From positions 84,129,121 through 84,193,120 of the forward strand of contig OY755244.1 in NCBI GenBank assembly GCA_963576725.1: DNA of 64,000 nucleotides. The letters run 5' to 3'. Of this stretch, positions 19,167 to 28,808 are shown one piece after another. The number at the start of each line of letters is the position of its first letter. Position 1 is the stretch's first letter. A program made the position numbers and the translations under genes. The DNA is from Azorinus chamasolen (taxonomy: Eukaryota; Mollusca; Bivalvia; Cardiida; Solecurtidae). The notes below the pieces were generated by a model. The model saw nothing but the letters and a program-made list of their open reading frames with translations. It was not told the DNA's origin and did no database searches.

Positions 19167-19627
19167 TACTCTATGATGGTATACTCTTAAACTTGGATAC
19201 AGGATGAGCTTACCAGACTCATGTATTACTTTTTCCCTGTCGTGCCCTTAACGGCTTACCTGCAGGTGCTCTGACTTCAGCAAAGTCATTGAGTACATAT
19301 TTGACGGATTGTCACAGTTATTATGCTATGTTTTACATGTTGTCCTGTGTTCACCGTCGTCTATGTTGTGGGTAAGTCCAGCGGGGATACCTTTATTTAC
19401 AATATTTGTAAAGCTAGGGTGACTTTGAGAGAAGTGTGAGGTTAGGACGTCCGTAAACCGGTTTAAACCCCCAGTGGTGTTTTTGCTACTGACCGTGCCA
19501 AGGCGGTACTCTCTTTGTCACCCTTCCTTTTGTTTGCCTTGCGTCTTTGTGCTTGTGATTTGTTCATGTGTGGAACGTTTGTCCCTGGTTCTTGTGTGTC
19601 TTTTGGTGTTTTCTGTGTTCATTTCGT

Positions 19628-19680
19628 GTGTGTGTGTGTGTGCGTTTGGGTGTGTGGTTGTGTGTGTGTGTGTGTCATGC
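19628..19680 (+). repeat. TG-rich simple repeat
   Basis: Mostly GTGTGTGTG broken by TGCGTTTGGG and GGTTG. It lies in the 3' region of the retroelement. The overlapping frames on this strand are low-complexity artefacts. Confidence 0.85.
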
Positions 19681-19799
19681 TGTCTATCGGTGTTTTGGTG
19701 GTGGTTGCGTCTTGCATGTGGCTTTGCCTGCTTGACTTTACTACTTTTCCATCTAGACTGTTGATGACGTCACTATAAAGGCGTTATTACGTCACTGGA

Positions 19800-20420
19800 A
19801 TTCCACTGAAAAAATGCTCAAAACAAAACCGTTGCCCCGGTTGGTTATGTGAGAAAAAGAACCTGTCACTTGATGTTTGAGACAAGCTGATCTAAACCTT
19901 GCCTAGAATAGAAAAGTCAAGGCTAGCTTAATAACATTTCAATTCTAGATTCGGTTCAGATAGACGCCGATAGAATTAAAATAGAACTGACTGTAGAATA
20001 CAGGATCTAGACGATTTATGATTCTTGATGTGGATTTATCTAAACACGGTAATTTCGCGACAGACAACTAGATCTAGATCTAGTCTAGATCTAGATCTAC
20101 TAGGTCTAAGAATATAAGTTTGAGAGAATGAAGTGAAAGAATTATTTAGTTTAACGGGTATCGAATGAAATCAATTCGCTTTGTTAAACTTTTTTTATTC
20201 AGTAGATCTAGATCTACTATGTAGACGTAAATTTGTGTATTCACGAAATAAGCGTCTCGGTAAAAAACTTTTTTTTAAAAAAAAAGTAGTTTCGGCTACA
20301 GGTCATGTGACCAACTGACATAGTAACATCGGTCATGTGACCTACTGACATAATAACAAAAAGTTTATCAGGCACCTTGTTATCCGTCAGGAAAATAGGC
20401 ACGTGACAGGATAAATACAA
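19800..20420. other. non-coding, with CTAGATCT palindromes and a CATGTGAC duplication
   Basis: Positions 20069-20100 repeat CTAGATCTAGAT in both orientations, and similar motifs recur at 19984-20110 and 20202-20216. At 20300-20355 a 31-bp unit with GGTCATGTGACC (an E-box palindrome) and ACTGACATA is doubled. No gene. Confidence 0.6.
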
Positions 20421-20424
20421 TTCC

Positions 20425-20509
20425 ATAAGCAAACAGAGCAGACCCTTGTCAGATCACAGTCTATTCTGTTTGAAAAATGTATAGGCCTACACGTGGAATA
20501 AGGGGTTAA
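20425..20509 (+). mobile_element. A fragment (right end)
   Basis: TTCCATAAGCAAACAGAGCA, GACCCTTGTCAGATCAC, and AATAAGGGGTTAA at the end. Confidence 0.65.
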
Positions 20510-20714
20510 ACATGTTAGTTATCCAACTCTTAGGAAAATGGTAGGAGAACTATTATACAAAAATATCACCTGAGAAGAACGTCCATAAGATAATCAAAAT
20601 ATCCATTATCCGGTTTGTTTTCGTTTAATTCCTTAAGCACCCGTAACTCACACACAAGGCATCAACAACTGGCCTGTCAACTGGGACTTATCCCAGTTAT
20701 AGGTTTCTGAGTCA

Positions 20715-20780
20715 ATATCATAGCCACCCTGGTTCTTATCATGGCCACCATCGTTCTTATCATGGCCACTCTGGTTCATG
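20715..20780 (+). repeat. 24-bp tandem repeat, 3 units
   Basis: GGTTCTTATCATGGCCACC in three near-identical units. Confidence 0.8.
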
Positions 20781-20872
20781 CTGAACTAACAAATGTCTGC
20801 ACAGACGTTGATCTGTTACAATAGTTACCTTACTTTCCGATTCGTTCAAGCTTTTTAGAAACCACCGACCAT

Positions 20873-20970
20873 GTCTCATACAGCCTGGATCCTCATGAGA
20901 TGGCGAGTTACTCGGCGTTTTATCAGGATCCAATCTGTTTGCACCAACCTTAGCAGGGTAAGAGGGTTAA
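20873..20970. mobile_element. D fragment
   Basis: CTGGATCCTCATGAGATGGC, GAGTTACTCGGCGTTTTATC, AGGATCCAATCTGTTTGC, and a right end AGAGGGTTAA. Confidence 0.75.
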
Positions 20971-21004
20971 TAGTTCACCACTTTATCTTCATCACTTGTA
21001 TGTA

Positions 21005-21110
21005 GCACACGTAGGTTGGATCTGCGAATACCTTAGCAAATATATCATGATACGTCGAGTTGAGTCGAGTCGAGTCGAGTAACTCGGCGTCACTTCAGGA
21101 TCTTAATGGT
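21005..21110. mobile_element. D core remnant with GAGTC expansion
   Basis: GAGTTGAGTCGAGTCGAGTC precedes AACTCGGCGTCACTTCAGGA. The left arm of the hairpin has become a short GAGTC repeat. Confidence 0.55.
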
Positions 21111-21359
21111 CTGACACACTGATTTCTCCCTTGAAATATAATGCAAGGCAAAACATTGTCTTTTGATGAAAGAAAAGCATGCTTAAGGTTAATACGTTTC
21201 TTGGAATCTTGTTTTTCTAAGGATTATATGCAACAAACGTCCCAACTGGTAGTGTTTGTTTAACGTTTTGACATGTTGGTCAAATGGTAGTTGTCCAACG
21301 GTGAGCCGAGTAACCTTAGTTTCTCTCGGACCTTTTTCTCGGGTCACCACAATTACTGC

Positions 21360-22230
21360 TGGCGTTATAACACAGCAATTATTACTGCTGATGCTACTAC
21401 TACTGATGATGATACTACTGCTGATGCTACTACTACTGTTGATGATACTACTGCTGATGCTACTACTACTGCTGATGATGCTACTACTGCTGATGCTACT
21501 ACTACTGTTCATGCTACGAGTACTGCTGATGCTACTACTACTACTGATGCTACTACTACTGTTGATGCTACTACTACTGCTGACGATATAACTACTGCTG
21601 ATGCTACTACTACTACTACTGTTGATACTACTACTACTACTGCTGATGCTACTACTACTGCTGATGCTATTACTACTGCTGATGATGCTACTACTGCTGA
21701 TGCTACTACTACTGCTGATGCTACTTCTACTGTTGATGCTACTACTACTGATGATGCTACTACTACTGCTGATGCTACTACTACTGCTGATGCTACTACT
21801 ACTGATGATGCTACTACTACTGATGATGCTACTACTACTGCTGATGCTACTACTACTGCTGATGCTACTACTACTGCCGATGTTACTACTACAGTTGATG
21901 CTACTGCTGATGCCACTACTACTGCTGATGCTACTACTACTGCTGATGCTACTACTACTGCTGATGCTACTACTACTCCTGTTGCTACTACTACTCCTGT
22001 TGCTACTACTACTACTACTACTGATTTTTCTACTACTGTAGCATACTACTACTGCTGATGCTACTACTACTGCTGATGCCACTACAACTGCTGATGCTAC
22101 TACTACTGCTGTTGTTACTACTACTGCTGATGCTACTACTTCTGCTGATGCTACTACTACTGCTGATGCTACTACTACTGCTGCTACTACTACTGCTGAT
22201 GCTGTTGATGCTACTACTACTGCTGATGCT
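21360..22230 (+). repeat. triplet-rich minisatellite (18-bp GCTGATGCTACTACTACT)
   Basis: About 870 bp of GCTGATGCTACTACTACT with variants (GATGAT, GTTGAT, ACTCCT). All six frames are long because the unit is a multiple of three: ADATTT, LLLLLM, SSSSIS and AVVVAS. None has start context, codon variety or splice signals of a gene. It ends directly at the left tip of the A copy at 22230. Confidence 0.93.
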
Positions 22231-22467
22231 ACCCTTTCACTGTTGGATATACATGCAAGAATGCAAGAAATAATGACATACATCTAATGAATGATTATTA
22301 GCTGATTTTTATAGTTGCATATGTACACAGGGAATTTTGGTCTTGGTAAAATCTGTAGAGTCAGGTCTTTTCCACATACCAAACACAGGAGACCCTGATT
22401 AGACGATTCGTGCAGGAGCCGATTTGGGTCTTCTCTGTTTGCAAAGGCATAGACAGGAAAGGGCTAA
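22230..22467 (+). mobile_element. A MITE, complete
   Basis: ACCCTTTCACTGTTGGATAT to CAGGAAAGGGCTAA. It has ATGCAAGAAATAATGACATA and a mutated core (CAGGAGCCGATTTGGGTC). Confidence 0.75.
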
Positions 22468-22539
22468 CTCTCCATGTACGAAATAAGTTCAGCGAGAATT
22501 GTGGGGTGATTTTATAACAACAGCTGAACACAAGAGTTT

Positions 22540-22640
22540 TACCAGCTATAGAATCCGATGCATTTTTACTCCAATTCATTTAACACTAGAGTTACTCTGT
22601 AGAATCCGATGCATTTTAACTCCAATTCGTTTACACTAAA
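22540..22640 (+). repeat. direct duplication of about 53 bp
   Basis: GAATCCGATGCATTTTTACT through CACTAGAGTTACTCTG appears twice in tandem with few differences. Confidence 0.85.
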
Positions 22641-22711
22641 GTTACTCTGCGTATCAACGTGAACCCAACTGTTTGCACATGTTAGTCAGGTCGCATTGTG
22701 CAGGGTAAGGC

Positions 22712-22938
22712 TTAACCCTTTACCTCATAGGCTATTTTTAGATACAAACTCTGAATAAATCTACCGAAAAGGAGCATTAACTAGAGAAAAAGAAAATTTT
22801 AGAATTTTGTAGTTTGAAACCATTGTGATAAATAGAGCATTTGCTCCTATAGGAGCAAACGCTCTATTTATCACAATGGTTTCAGAAACTGACTTTCACA
22901 GAGTCGTCAGAAGTCGTCAATATGAGGGAATGGGTTAA
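22712..22938. mobile_element. B MITE, complete (227 bp)
   Basis: TTAACCCTTTACCTCATAGG to GAGGGAATGGGTTAA. The hairpin core is near perfect, with one change (AAACGCTCTATTTATC). Confidence 0.9.
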
Positions 22939-23179
22939 CCTGTAATCTGTATTAAAACGCATTTTGTCTTATTTAGACTGGCCGCTGTGAAAATATCTTA
23001 TCAGATCTATAAACGGAATGCTAAATATTCAAAGTGGAATTATTAAGAGAGTTCATTCAAAGGTAACGTTATAAATTAATACGGGGTACAAATAAACAAA
23101 GGGAGTTAAATCATAAATTACTTGTCGAAACGCCAGTCTGTATTATCTTTCTTGGATAGAACACCCTGGAAATGCAGCT

Positions 23180-23420
23180 GGCTATGAGTCCCATTTGTCC
23201 ACTCGTTCATTTGATTAACCAACTCACAACTGACTGTGAATTCGATTTGGTCATTCGTCCGAATTTGGATAATTAACTCACAACTGGCTGTGAAATCGGG
23301 TTGGCCACTCGTCCCAATCTGTCTAATCAACTCACAGTTTAATACGAGTTGGCAATTTGTCAATCGTCCGAATACATGTTTGAAAAACCAATTCACAACT
23401 AAGTCAAATTCACAAACCTC
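23180..23420 (+). repeat. tandem repeat of about 57 bp, 4 units
   Basis: AACTCACAACTGGCTGTGAA, then TTGGCCACTCGTCC and AATCTG, repeated with moderate divergence. The frames over it are artefacts. Confidence 0.75.
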
Positions 23421-23619
23421 ATTTTGCAAGCCGTTGGTATTATTATTATTAATTCTGCTGAAACAACAACAAAACATGATAACATTTTAGCTAACACAAA
23501 TTTATTTCCTACTTATATGCCGTTCGTCCTTCGTAGTCTTAGATGACCAAATCTCGTCTCCCCGGTGATGTGTGTGGTAGTCTTATATATACAACACAAG
23601 CTCTTTTATCGTACAGTAG

Positions 23620-23694
23620 AACCTGCTTATAACGACCATATAATCAACCCATAGTTTGGTCAATAAGAACAGGTGTCCGCTTAACCTTTTACTC
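23620..23694. mobile_element. C2 left half, interrupted at its TTAA
   Basis: CAGTAGAACCTGCTTATAAC, then AACAGGTGTCCGCTTAA. At the TTAA the sequence switches to family A (next entry). Confidence 0.7.
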
Positions 23695-23860
23695 CATAAA
23701 TGCACCCTTTATGCCTTTGCAAACAGAGTAAACCCAGATCAGACGGCTCCTGTAAAAGCTGTCTGATCAGTGTCTGCTTTGTTTGCTAATGAAACAATAT
23801 AGATATGATTCTGCAGTATCTGTCATGTTTTTGTTCATAATGCCATGATTTGTAATCTCT
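23691..23860 (-). mobile_element. A copy (reverse), right side lost
   Basis: TTAACCTTTTACTCCATAAA, GCAAACAGAGTAAACCCAGA, core GTCTGATCAGTGTCTGC, GATTCTGCAGTATCTGTCAT. Confidence 0.75.
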
Positions 23861-23999
23861 GCAAAAAATCAAGAAAGTTGTCTCCCATTTTATTTTCCGC
23901 AATTTGTATCTTCAGCTTCTACATTTCAAAGCGTGAACACTTCGGATGAACCCATGTTATAACTCTTTTAACTTGTGACGTGACACGCACGCACTGTCA

Positions 24000-24095
24000 T
24001 TTACAAATAGTGTAGACCCAGATCAGAGGGCTCCTAGAGGATCCCTCTGATCAGGGTCTGCACTGTTTGCCAGTCAACTCCTCTAGCAACTTAAG
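24000..24095. mobile_element. K core
   Basis: Hairpin AGTGTAGACCCAGATCAGAG / CCTCTGATCAGGGTCTGCAC with loop GGGCTCCTAGAGGATC. The outer ends are unclear. Confidence 0.65.
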
Positions 24096-24178
24096 CCTTT
24101 CATACTGAGTGGACTGTTTAGTTAAACACTGATGGGCTGTTCCACCCTGATAAATCAGGGTTCGCCTGTTAAATAGTA

Positions 24179-24383
24179 CAGCAAAACCTCTCTGTAACGG
24201 CCACTAAATTCTGTTAGTTAGTTGGTATTTAGGACAGGTGGCTGCTTAAAGCAAGGTGAAAGTAAAACAGAATGCTCCTATAGGAGCGTTCTATTTTACT
24301 TTCACCTTGCTTTAAGCAGCCACCTGCATTTAACACAAAATACTTGATGTAATTTAGTGACCGTTATAGAGAAGGTTTTACTG
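24179..24383. mobile_element. C3 MITE, complete (205 bp)
   Basis: CAGCAAAACCTCTCTGTAAC and its near complement between TA duplications. The core uses GCTTAAAGCAAGGTGAAAG and AAACAGAATGCTCC/GGAGCGTTCT, distinguishing C3. Sister copies: 36853-37056 and 58154-58360. Confidence 0.9.
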
Positions 24384-24445
24384 TAATTTGGATATAATTA
24401 CAGCAGAACTTTTATAAAGCAAACACTGAAGTTGGTGTCTATCAT

Positions 24446-24682
24446 TATTTATCTTATGAATATTCATATAAGAATAATTGACATCATAAATATTAAACTA
24501 AGTCTTTAATGCTAAACGACCCTGTGCAAACAAAATAGACCCATATCAAGCCAACCATGGTCTGCTCTGTTTGCTTATTAAATTATATTGAACTTAGTCT
24601 GCACTTTGTGCCAAACCCAGAATGTCTTTGTTCATATGCATTTATAAAAACACACATGGATATTCATGGAGTAAAGTGTTAA
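24446..24682. mobile_element. A MITE
   Basis: TATGAATATTCATATAAG at the left and ATATTCATGGAGTAAAGTGT with TTAA at the right. The core hairpin is reduced (ATAGACCCATATCAAGCC). Confidence 0.7.
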
Positions 24683-24735
24683 ATTGTTGCTGGTGAACTG
24701 TGCAATATGTTTAGATTTCCACGCTAGAGAAACAA

Positions 24736-25280
24736 TCATCTTAAGACTATTAGAGATAATGTCTTTTCAGCCAGTCTTTGTAGACAGTCCGGTCTGATAT
24801 TATCTTCACCAATTGTCTCTCTGTTTCGCTCGGATGTGATTACGAGATTTTTATTCGCGATCCGCCCCTTCACATTATCAGCCGATTGGTAATTATTTGT
24901 AATTTTGACATCGTCTACTCCTCTACGCTGCAGAGTTGTCCCCCGTGACTGATTCATTTCGCGCCTGATGAAGCAGTGGCGCTGTACTGGGACAAGTTTC
25001 ATCGCTCCGCTAACGGCTTTAACATCACAACTGACACATCCCGCGCCATATTGCTTTTAAAGTTTATTAAAACAAATTGACAAATATGCCTGCCTACAGA
25101 CCCTTAATGTGGGATAATACTGGTTTGATATCCAATAACTGTTATGAAAAATTAAAAGATCACTGGTCGCTCCGCTGGGACGATAGATCACGTGGTTTTA
25201 TGGCGCTCTTCATTTCTGAGCTCATCTTAAGTAACCGATTGTACCAACCAAATTTGGATTTGGTATTTCGATTGTAAAGA
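24736..25280. promoter_or_regulatory. single-copy GC-richer island, candidate conserved non-coding element
   Basis: Free of the window's repeats and richer in GC than its surroundings. It contains homeodomain-like sites (GGTAATTATTTGTAATT), CGCGCCTGATGAAGCAGTG and a CACGTG E-box near 25190. Frames of 66-88 codons overlap it on both strands but share no recognisable domain and lack splice context. A regulatory role is inference only. Confidence 0.3.
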
Positions 25281-25384
25281 CTGGATCTGTGAATACTTAA
25301 ATAACATTCATCTGCCGAAAACGTCGCTTGCTTCAAATATTTCAGTAAATCTCTGTAGTTCATTTTAAACAATTGATCATTGTT

Positions 25385-25450
25385 ATTTAGCCTGGATCCT
25401 GACGATGCGCCGACATATAGAGAGTCTTACCAGGATCCAAAGTGTTAGCA
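25385..25450. mobile_element. D fragment
   Basis: GCCTGGATCCTGACGATGCG and TACCAGGATCCAAAGTG; the rest is lost. Confidence 0.65.
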
Positions 25451-25707
25451 AAGCATATTATAAAGGCGACTATACCGTGTATTATATGTTATATATTGTA
25501 TTGAAAGAATTATCAGAGTAATTGCCAGTGTTTATTGGAGAAAATCTCACCAATCCTCCTGACACAAAGCTTCAATGTTGAATTGTGACGTATGTCTATG
25601 TTTGACGAAGACGGGTCGACTTTGTTTACGAGATACTTACCATATAACCCCAGAGGATACATAGGTGCAGCCGTCTGCATAGCGTCTATTATTTCTGCAA
25701 ATGGTAT

Positions 25708-25880
25708 TAACTCTTATGGCGCCAAATACTGTTTGTCTCTCAGAGTAGACATTCCTTTAGTTTCTTGAAAAATTCAAGTAGAGTGTAAAACACGTTAGAT
25801 CCTGATGAGATGTCGTACAACTTGGCTTCTCATCTGGATCCAAACTGTTTGCTAAAGTAATCACAAAAGCCAGTCCTGCG
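25708..25880. mobile_element. D MITE
   Basis: TTAACTCTTATGGCGCC at the left; core AGATCCTGATGAGATGTCGT / GGCTTCTCATCTGGATCC; right flank CAAACTGTTTGCTAAAGTA. Confidence 0.75.
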
Positions 25881-26412
25881 AGTTGCTTTCGGTTGTGACA
25901 CAGCCAGCAATTTATCTGCACCTTATCTTGGTAATCTATTCATCGTCCGCAAAAATGTCCCCAGAAGCTATATTTTGTATTTGAAAGACCATGACCAGGA
26001 TGTCAAAAAAGATACTCAGATAGAAAGTCGTATCAACTATTCGAATAACCTGGGACATATAGTGTAGATACAGATCAAAAGTCATTTGATCAGGGTATTC
26101 ACAATTTACTACTCAAATAGTCTAATTCAACAATCTTATCAAAATGGTATCATTATGAAGTATTCAACTTTACAAGAAGAGGGGAGATTGCGTGTCCGAA
26201 TATTCAGAGAAATTAGAGAAGGACCAAACGGTTTTAAAAGGAAAGCTTTGATTCACAGATAAAAACAGGCAATGAGTAAACACTCACGTCTGCGGAATCT
26301 GTGATGCCCTTCAGTTTCACTAATTTCTTTTTAGAGAAATAATAAACTGAACGTTGAATCCTGACCAGACGCCGAATTATTTATTGTCTTGGTCCTAGCT
26401 GTTTGCAAAACT

Positions 26413-26975
26413 CTGTGACGTGACAAAAGGTAAAACAAAGCTGATGTTTTCATTGTAGCTCTGCTCGTCTATCTATGACGTCACTATAAGGTTAAACTAA
26501 GCTATTTTCAGAATGTTTTACCTTTGTAGGTATGCCCGTCTGTTTTTGACGTCACAATAAGGTTAAACTAAAATGTTTTCAGTCTGTTTTACCTTTGTAG
26601 GTATGCTCGTCTATCTGTGACGTCACAATAAGGTTAAAGTTCTAAGATATTTTAAGCATATTTTACCTTTTAATTTATTTATAATGTTAAACTAAACTGT
26701 TTTAGTATGTTTTACCTTTGTAGGTATGCTCGTCTATCCGTGGCGTCACTATAAGGTTACACCAAGATGCTTTCGGTATACTTTACCTTTGTAGTTATGT
26801 ATAATGTTAAACTAAACTGTTTTTAGTATATTTTACCTTTGTAGGTATGCTCGTCTATCTGTGACGTCAATATAAGGTTAAACTAAGATGTTTTTGGTAT
26901 ACTTTACCTTTGTAGTTATGTATAAGGTTAAACTGGACTGTTTCCAGTATGTTTTATCTTTGTAGCTATGCTCGT
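26413..26975 (+). repeat. tandem repeat of about 70 bp with CRE motifs
   Basis: Seven to eight units, each with TTTTACCTTTGTAGGTATGC, TCGTCTATCTG, TGACGTCA and ATAAGGTTAAACTAA. The CRE palindrome TGACGTCA is intact near 26476, 26548, 26619 and 26863; another unit reads TGGCGTCA. Short units without the CRE alternate near 26690, 26800 and 26920. Confidence 0.85.
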
Positions 26976-27289
26976 CTAAGCCTTCTTTCCTTCCTACAAA
27001 CGCTATTTCACGCATTTACACACATTGTAGACCCAGCCAAGGCATACGGTCACGTGATTTATGTCCAGAGCCCTTACCCTCACCCCTCTAAAAATAAAAG
27101 AGCAAATTTTGATATTGTGCAATGTCGTCTGCTTCCGATTAGAACAAATCTGGATCCAAGCTGATTGCGAAAAACCCAGTCAGGTCGGGGTAAGCGGATA
27201 ATGGTTAAATCCTATTTTTAAGCGAACTTAACTATTAGTTATTGCTACGTTTGTACGTTTTGTGCTGAGCGGTTTGGCTTCCTATTCTG

Positions 27290-27490
27290 AATATGCCACC
27301 ACCTATGCAAACAGTTTGGATCCAGATGAGACGTCGAATAACTCGGGGTCTCATCAGGAATCAAGCTGTTTGACACCAAGTCGTATAACTCGACTATAAC
27401 TGCGTCTCATCAGGAATCAAGCTGTTTGGCACCCAGTCGTATAACTCAGCGTCCCCTCAGGAATGAAGCTGTTTGGCATCCAGTCATTTG
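27290..27490. mobile_element. D element with its right half repeated in tandem
   Basis: AACAGTTTGGATCCAGATGA, GACGTCGAATAACTCGG, then three successive copies of GTCTCATCAGGAATCAAGCT plus GTTTG..CAGTCGTATAACTC (about 60 bp). Confidence 0.75.
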
Positions 27491-27999
27491 TGTCTCAACC
27501 GCTTGATGGACTCAGAAGTAGGCACACACTGAACCAGATCAGAATTTGAGCAGACATTATTTTTTTTACAGCGGGGATAAGTTTAAACGAATGTTCTAAT
27601 TATGCCAAGATGGGCGAATAGTCACTCTATTTTTTATCTGTTTTCTCGGACAATATTTTTTGTAACATTCAGCGAGGTCGTTTTGGCAATTTTTATGACA
27701 ATTGATGCCTTCAGAAATATTGTTACAGGAATTAAACACATGGACAGATTTTATTGCCAGAATCAATGGTATATGTTATGAAATGGGGTGATTCGATCAT
27801 AAAAGGCGATCCACTGTGGAGTCGTTAAAAGCAATCGCATTTGTTGTCTCTGATGAATGGAAACATATTCGTCAAATGCAGGCGAATTCTGAGATTGTCG
27901 AAACTTCTTGATGGCATCTGTCCGTTTGGAGTATTCATCACCAAACAGGAGAAACTGGCGATTAAATTAATACCCGCTTTTAACCCTTATTGCGGTATC

Positions 28000-28080
28000 C
28001 GCGACATAACTCGCACTTGTAAAAAGCTTGAATACAGATGAAAGGCCAAGTAACTCGATGTCTCGTCAGAATCCAACCTT
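28000..28080. mobile_element. D fragment
   Basis: TGAATACAGATGAAAGGCCA, AGTAACTCGATGTCTCGTCA, GAATCCAACC. Weakly preserved. Confidence 0.5.
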
Positions 28081-28239
28081 TTTATGTCACAGAACTAGGT
28101 ATATCCACTGTACCGCTTTCTGATCTGGTTTTCACCCTTACCCCGCAGTAAACAAAATATCTGCTCTTAATTAGATGTGTATTTTGACTACTTCCGATTC
28201 GATCAAGCTTTTGAGAATTGTTAACCATTTCTCTTATGT

Positions 28240-28425
28240 AAATGCCTATTCACACCTTTGCAAACAGAGGAGACCAAGATCATACGGCTCCTAGAGGAAG
28301 TGTTGGCCTGGGCAGAAACTGTAGAATCATAAGCATGATCAGATGGCTCCTATAGGAGCTGTCTGATCTGGGCCTACTTTGTTTGCAAAGGCGTAGAAAG
28401 TCGCATTTATGGAGTAAAGGGTTAA
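28240..28425. mobile_element. A copies, overlapping and rearranged
   Basis: CACACCTTTGCAAACAGAGG (reverse-type left end) joined to a forward right half: AGATGGCTCCTATAGGAGCT, GTCTGATCTGGGCC, GGAGTAAAGGGTTAA. Confidence 0.65.
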
Positions 28426-28689
28426 GGAGATGACAAAAGTTGCAGTCTACAATACGTTGCAACGAAAGAGTTATCTCTTTATTCCATAGATACACTTTAC
28501 AGACAGAGTAGATCCAGATCAGAATTCGAGCCGTCTGATAAGGACCTTCCCTGTTCCTAATGGGAACTTTAGAACTAATTGTAAGGTTTCAGCCATGGCA
28601 AAATCAGTGTTAATGTGATATCACAAAAATGTTTGGATCATGGTGAGATATTGTGTTACTCGGCACCTCACAAAAATGAGATCTAATTT

Positions 28690-28790
28690 AGGTCTTAAAG
28701 ATAGACGTTAGCTTAATGCACGGCGAAGTTATACAAAAAGTTCACGAGGAACTGTTTGTACTACTTTCATCATGCATTAAGTAACCATCT
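28690..28790. mobile_element. C MITE, decayed
   Basis: TTAGCTTAATGCACGGCGAA and CATCATGCATTAAGTAACCA frame a mutated hairpin (AAAAGTTCACGAGGAACT). Confidence 0.65.
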
Positions 28791-28808
28791 GCTTTGAACC
28801 CTTTCAGT

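Larger units (their letters stand above)
17367..19800 (+). mobile_element. Penelope-like retroelement, probably 5'-truncated
   Basis: Contains the reverse transcriptase frame described separately, plus a 3' region (about 19167-19800) including CCGGTTTAAACCCCCAGTGG (19457-19476) and CCAAGGCGGTAC near 19498. Both recur at 62963-63010, which supports this segment being the retroelement's 3' end. No GIY-YIG endonuclease was recognised upstream; the frame is blocked by a stop at 17364-17366. A G/T-rich stretch lies at 19628-19680. The exact borders are not defined. Confidence 0.7.

Noticed and set aside
19173..19207. SECIS element downstream of the reverse transcriptase
   Set aside because: ATGA, AAA and GATGA occur at suitable spacing, but the stem has only about six pairs with a mismatch; not enough to list as a feature.
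19474..19778. Overlapping plus-strand frames of 96 and 87 codons rich in Val, Cys and Leu
   Set aside because: They overlap a TG repeat and the retroelement 3' region; hydrophobicity comes from the GTGT tract.
21189..22283. Long open frames of 71-364 codons on both strands (poly-Ser, poly-Leu, Ala-Asp-Thr and Val-Ala repeats)
   Set aside because: All come from an 18-bp unit that is a multiple of three; every frame is open, with no domains, splice sites or start context.
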